Part shown: positions 63,861 through 64,000 of the stretch, one piece after another
Numbering within the stretch: position 1 is the first letter of the stretch
Layout: every line of letters begins with the position of its first letter
DNA from: CAVUPF01 sp963743285
GTDB lineage: Bacteria > Actinomycetota > Thermoleophilia > Solirubrobacterales > 70-9
Assembly: GCA_963743285.1 (NCBI GenBank)
Contig: CAVUPF010000001.1
Coordinates: 1 to 64,000 of the forward strand
Direction of reading: 5' to 3'
DNA: 64,000 nucleotides
The notes under the pieces: generated by a model
Seen by the model: the letters and a program-made list of their open reading frames with translations, nothing else
What the model was told of the DNA's origin: nothing
The model's database searches: none
Program-made: the position numbers and the translations under genes

Positions 63861-63895
63861 GGCGCCGAAGTCTAGGCGCCCGGTTGCCTTGTCAA
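63861..63895 (-). promoter_or_regulatory. Promoter and candidate operator of the DHA2 gene
   Basis: On the minus strand TTGACA (63890-63895) is followed after 15 bases by TAGACT (63869-63874). GGCGCC occurs on both sides of the -10 box (63861-63866 and 63875-63880). The -10 lies only ten bases from the ATG, so the transcript would be leaderless or nearly so. A repressor binding both GGCGCC sites would block the promoter. Confidence 0.45.
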
Positions 63896-64000
63896 GCGCG
63901 CCTGGTGTTCGAGGCGGGGCGCGTCTGCGGCGCATGGCGAGCACCGTTACGACCGCGGTGATCTCTGGCCTCGCCAACGCGGCGATTCTGCGGCGAAATC
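63896..64000. other. Right-edge stretch, nothing supported
   Basis: 105 bases beyond the promoter. An ATG at 63934 on the plus strand opens a frame to the edge (ASTVTTAVISGLANAAILRR) that could be the start of a divergent gene, but too little is visible to call it. Confidence 0.3.

Overview
The window is GC-rich and dense in genes. It looks like chromosome from a soil actinobacterium of the Thermoleophilia (Solirubrobacterales-like). The main clues are secreted proteins of types I associate with that group: a surface protein with N-terminal GGKI/GARQLK repeats, a secreted helical protein with an EPICEKNT motif, and long secreted proteins of the type intact at 16973-19066. This placement is from memory of the families, not from a search.

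Layout. 1-4516: a secreted-protein locus with a multiply frameshifted pseudogene, two tandem paralogous exported proteins and a small exported helical protein. 4683-16809: a DUF433/DUF5615 toxin-antitoxin pair, then ordinary metabolic and envelope genes (cupin, MFS pump, phosphoesterase, NAGPA-like protein, aldo/keto reductase, MBL hydrolase, beta-propeller, GH26-like hydrolase, GT39-like transferase). 16973-19066: the intact relative of the pseudogene at the left edge. 19203-20771: recQ. 20950-32140: a pentose-phosphate block (zwf, gnd, pgl, rpiA, tkt, tal, pgi), interrupted by an AbiEii-like nucleotidyltransferase module and an FAD oxidase. 32143-35203: cydAB and a HAD phosphatase. 35200-37418: divergent cyclopropane synthase and fatty-acid desaturase, both membrane-lipid modifiers. 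37461-40761: a Dph6-like PP-loop protein and a large polytopic envelope protein.

40888-49259 is the most unusual part. It holds a high-affinity potassium system in the order kdpF-A-C-B, followed by a short KdpD without a kinase module and a membrane-anchored UspA protein. The operon starts with an undescribed 26-residue membrane peptide. A second copy of that operon head lies 1.9 kb upstream, beyond a DUF2254 gene, and runs into a fragment of a beta-propeller gene.

49629-64000: UspA, a secreted subtilase, tadA, two serine tRNAs (GGA and CGA), a decayed accessory stretch (broken flavoprotein, broken methyltransferase, tyrosine integrase, SulP/STAS remnant), a poly-N-acetylglucosamine-like exopolysaccharide operon (small membrane protein, GT2 synthase, frameshifted lipoprotein deacetylase), lipoproteins, a cupin and a DHA2 pump.

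Single-base frameshifts recur, including in pgi. Some are probably assembly or base-calling errors, while the dense lesions at 1-1706 and 53214-57600 look like real decay. I cannot separate the two without reads.
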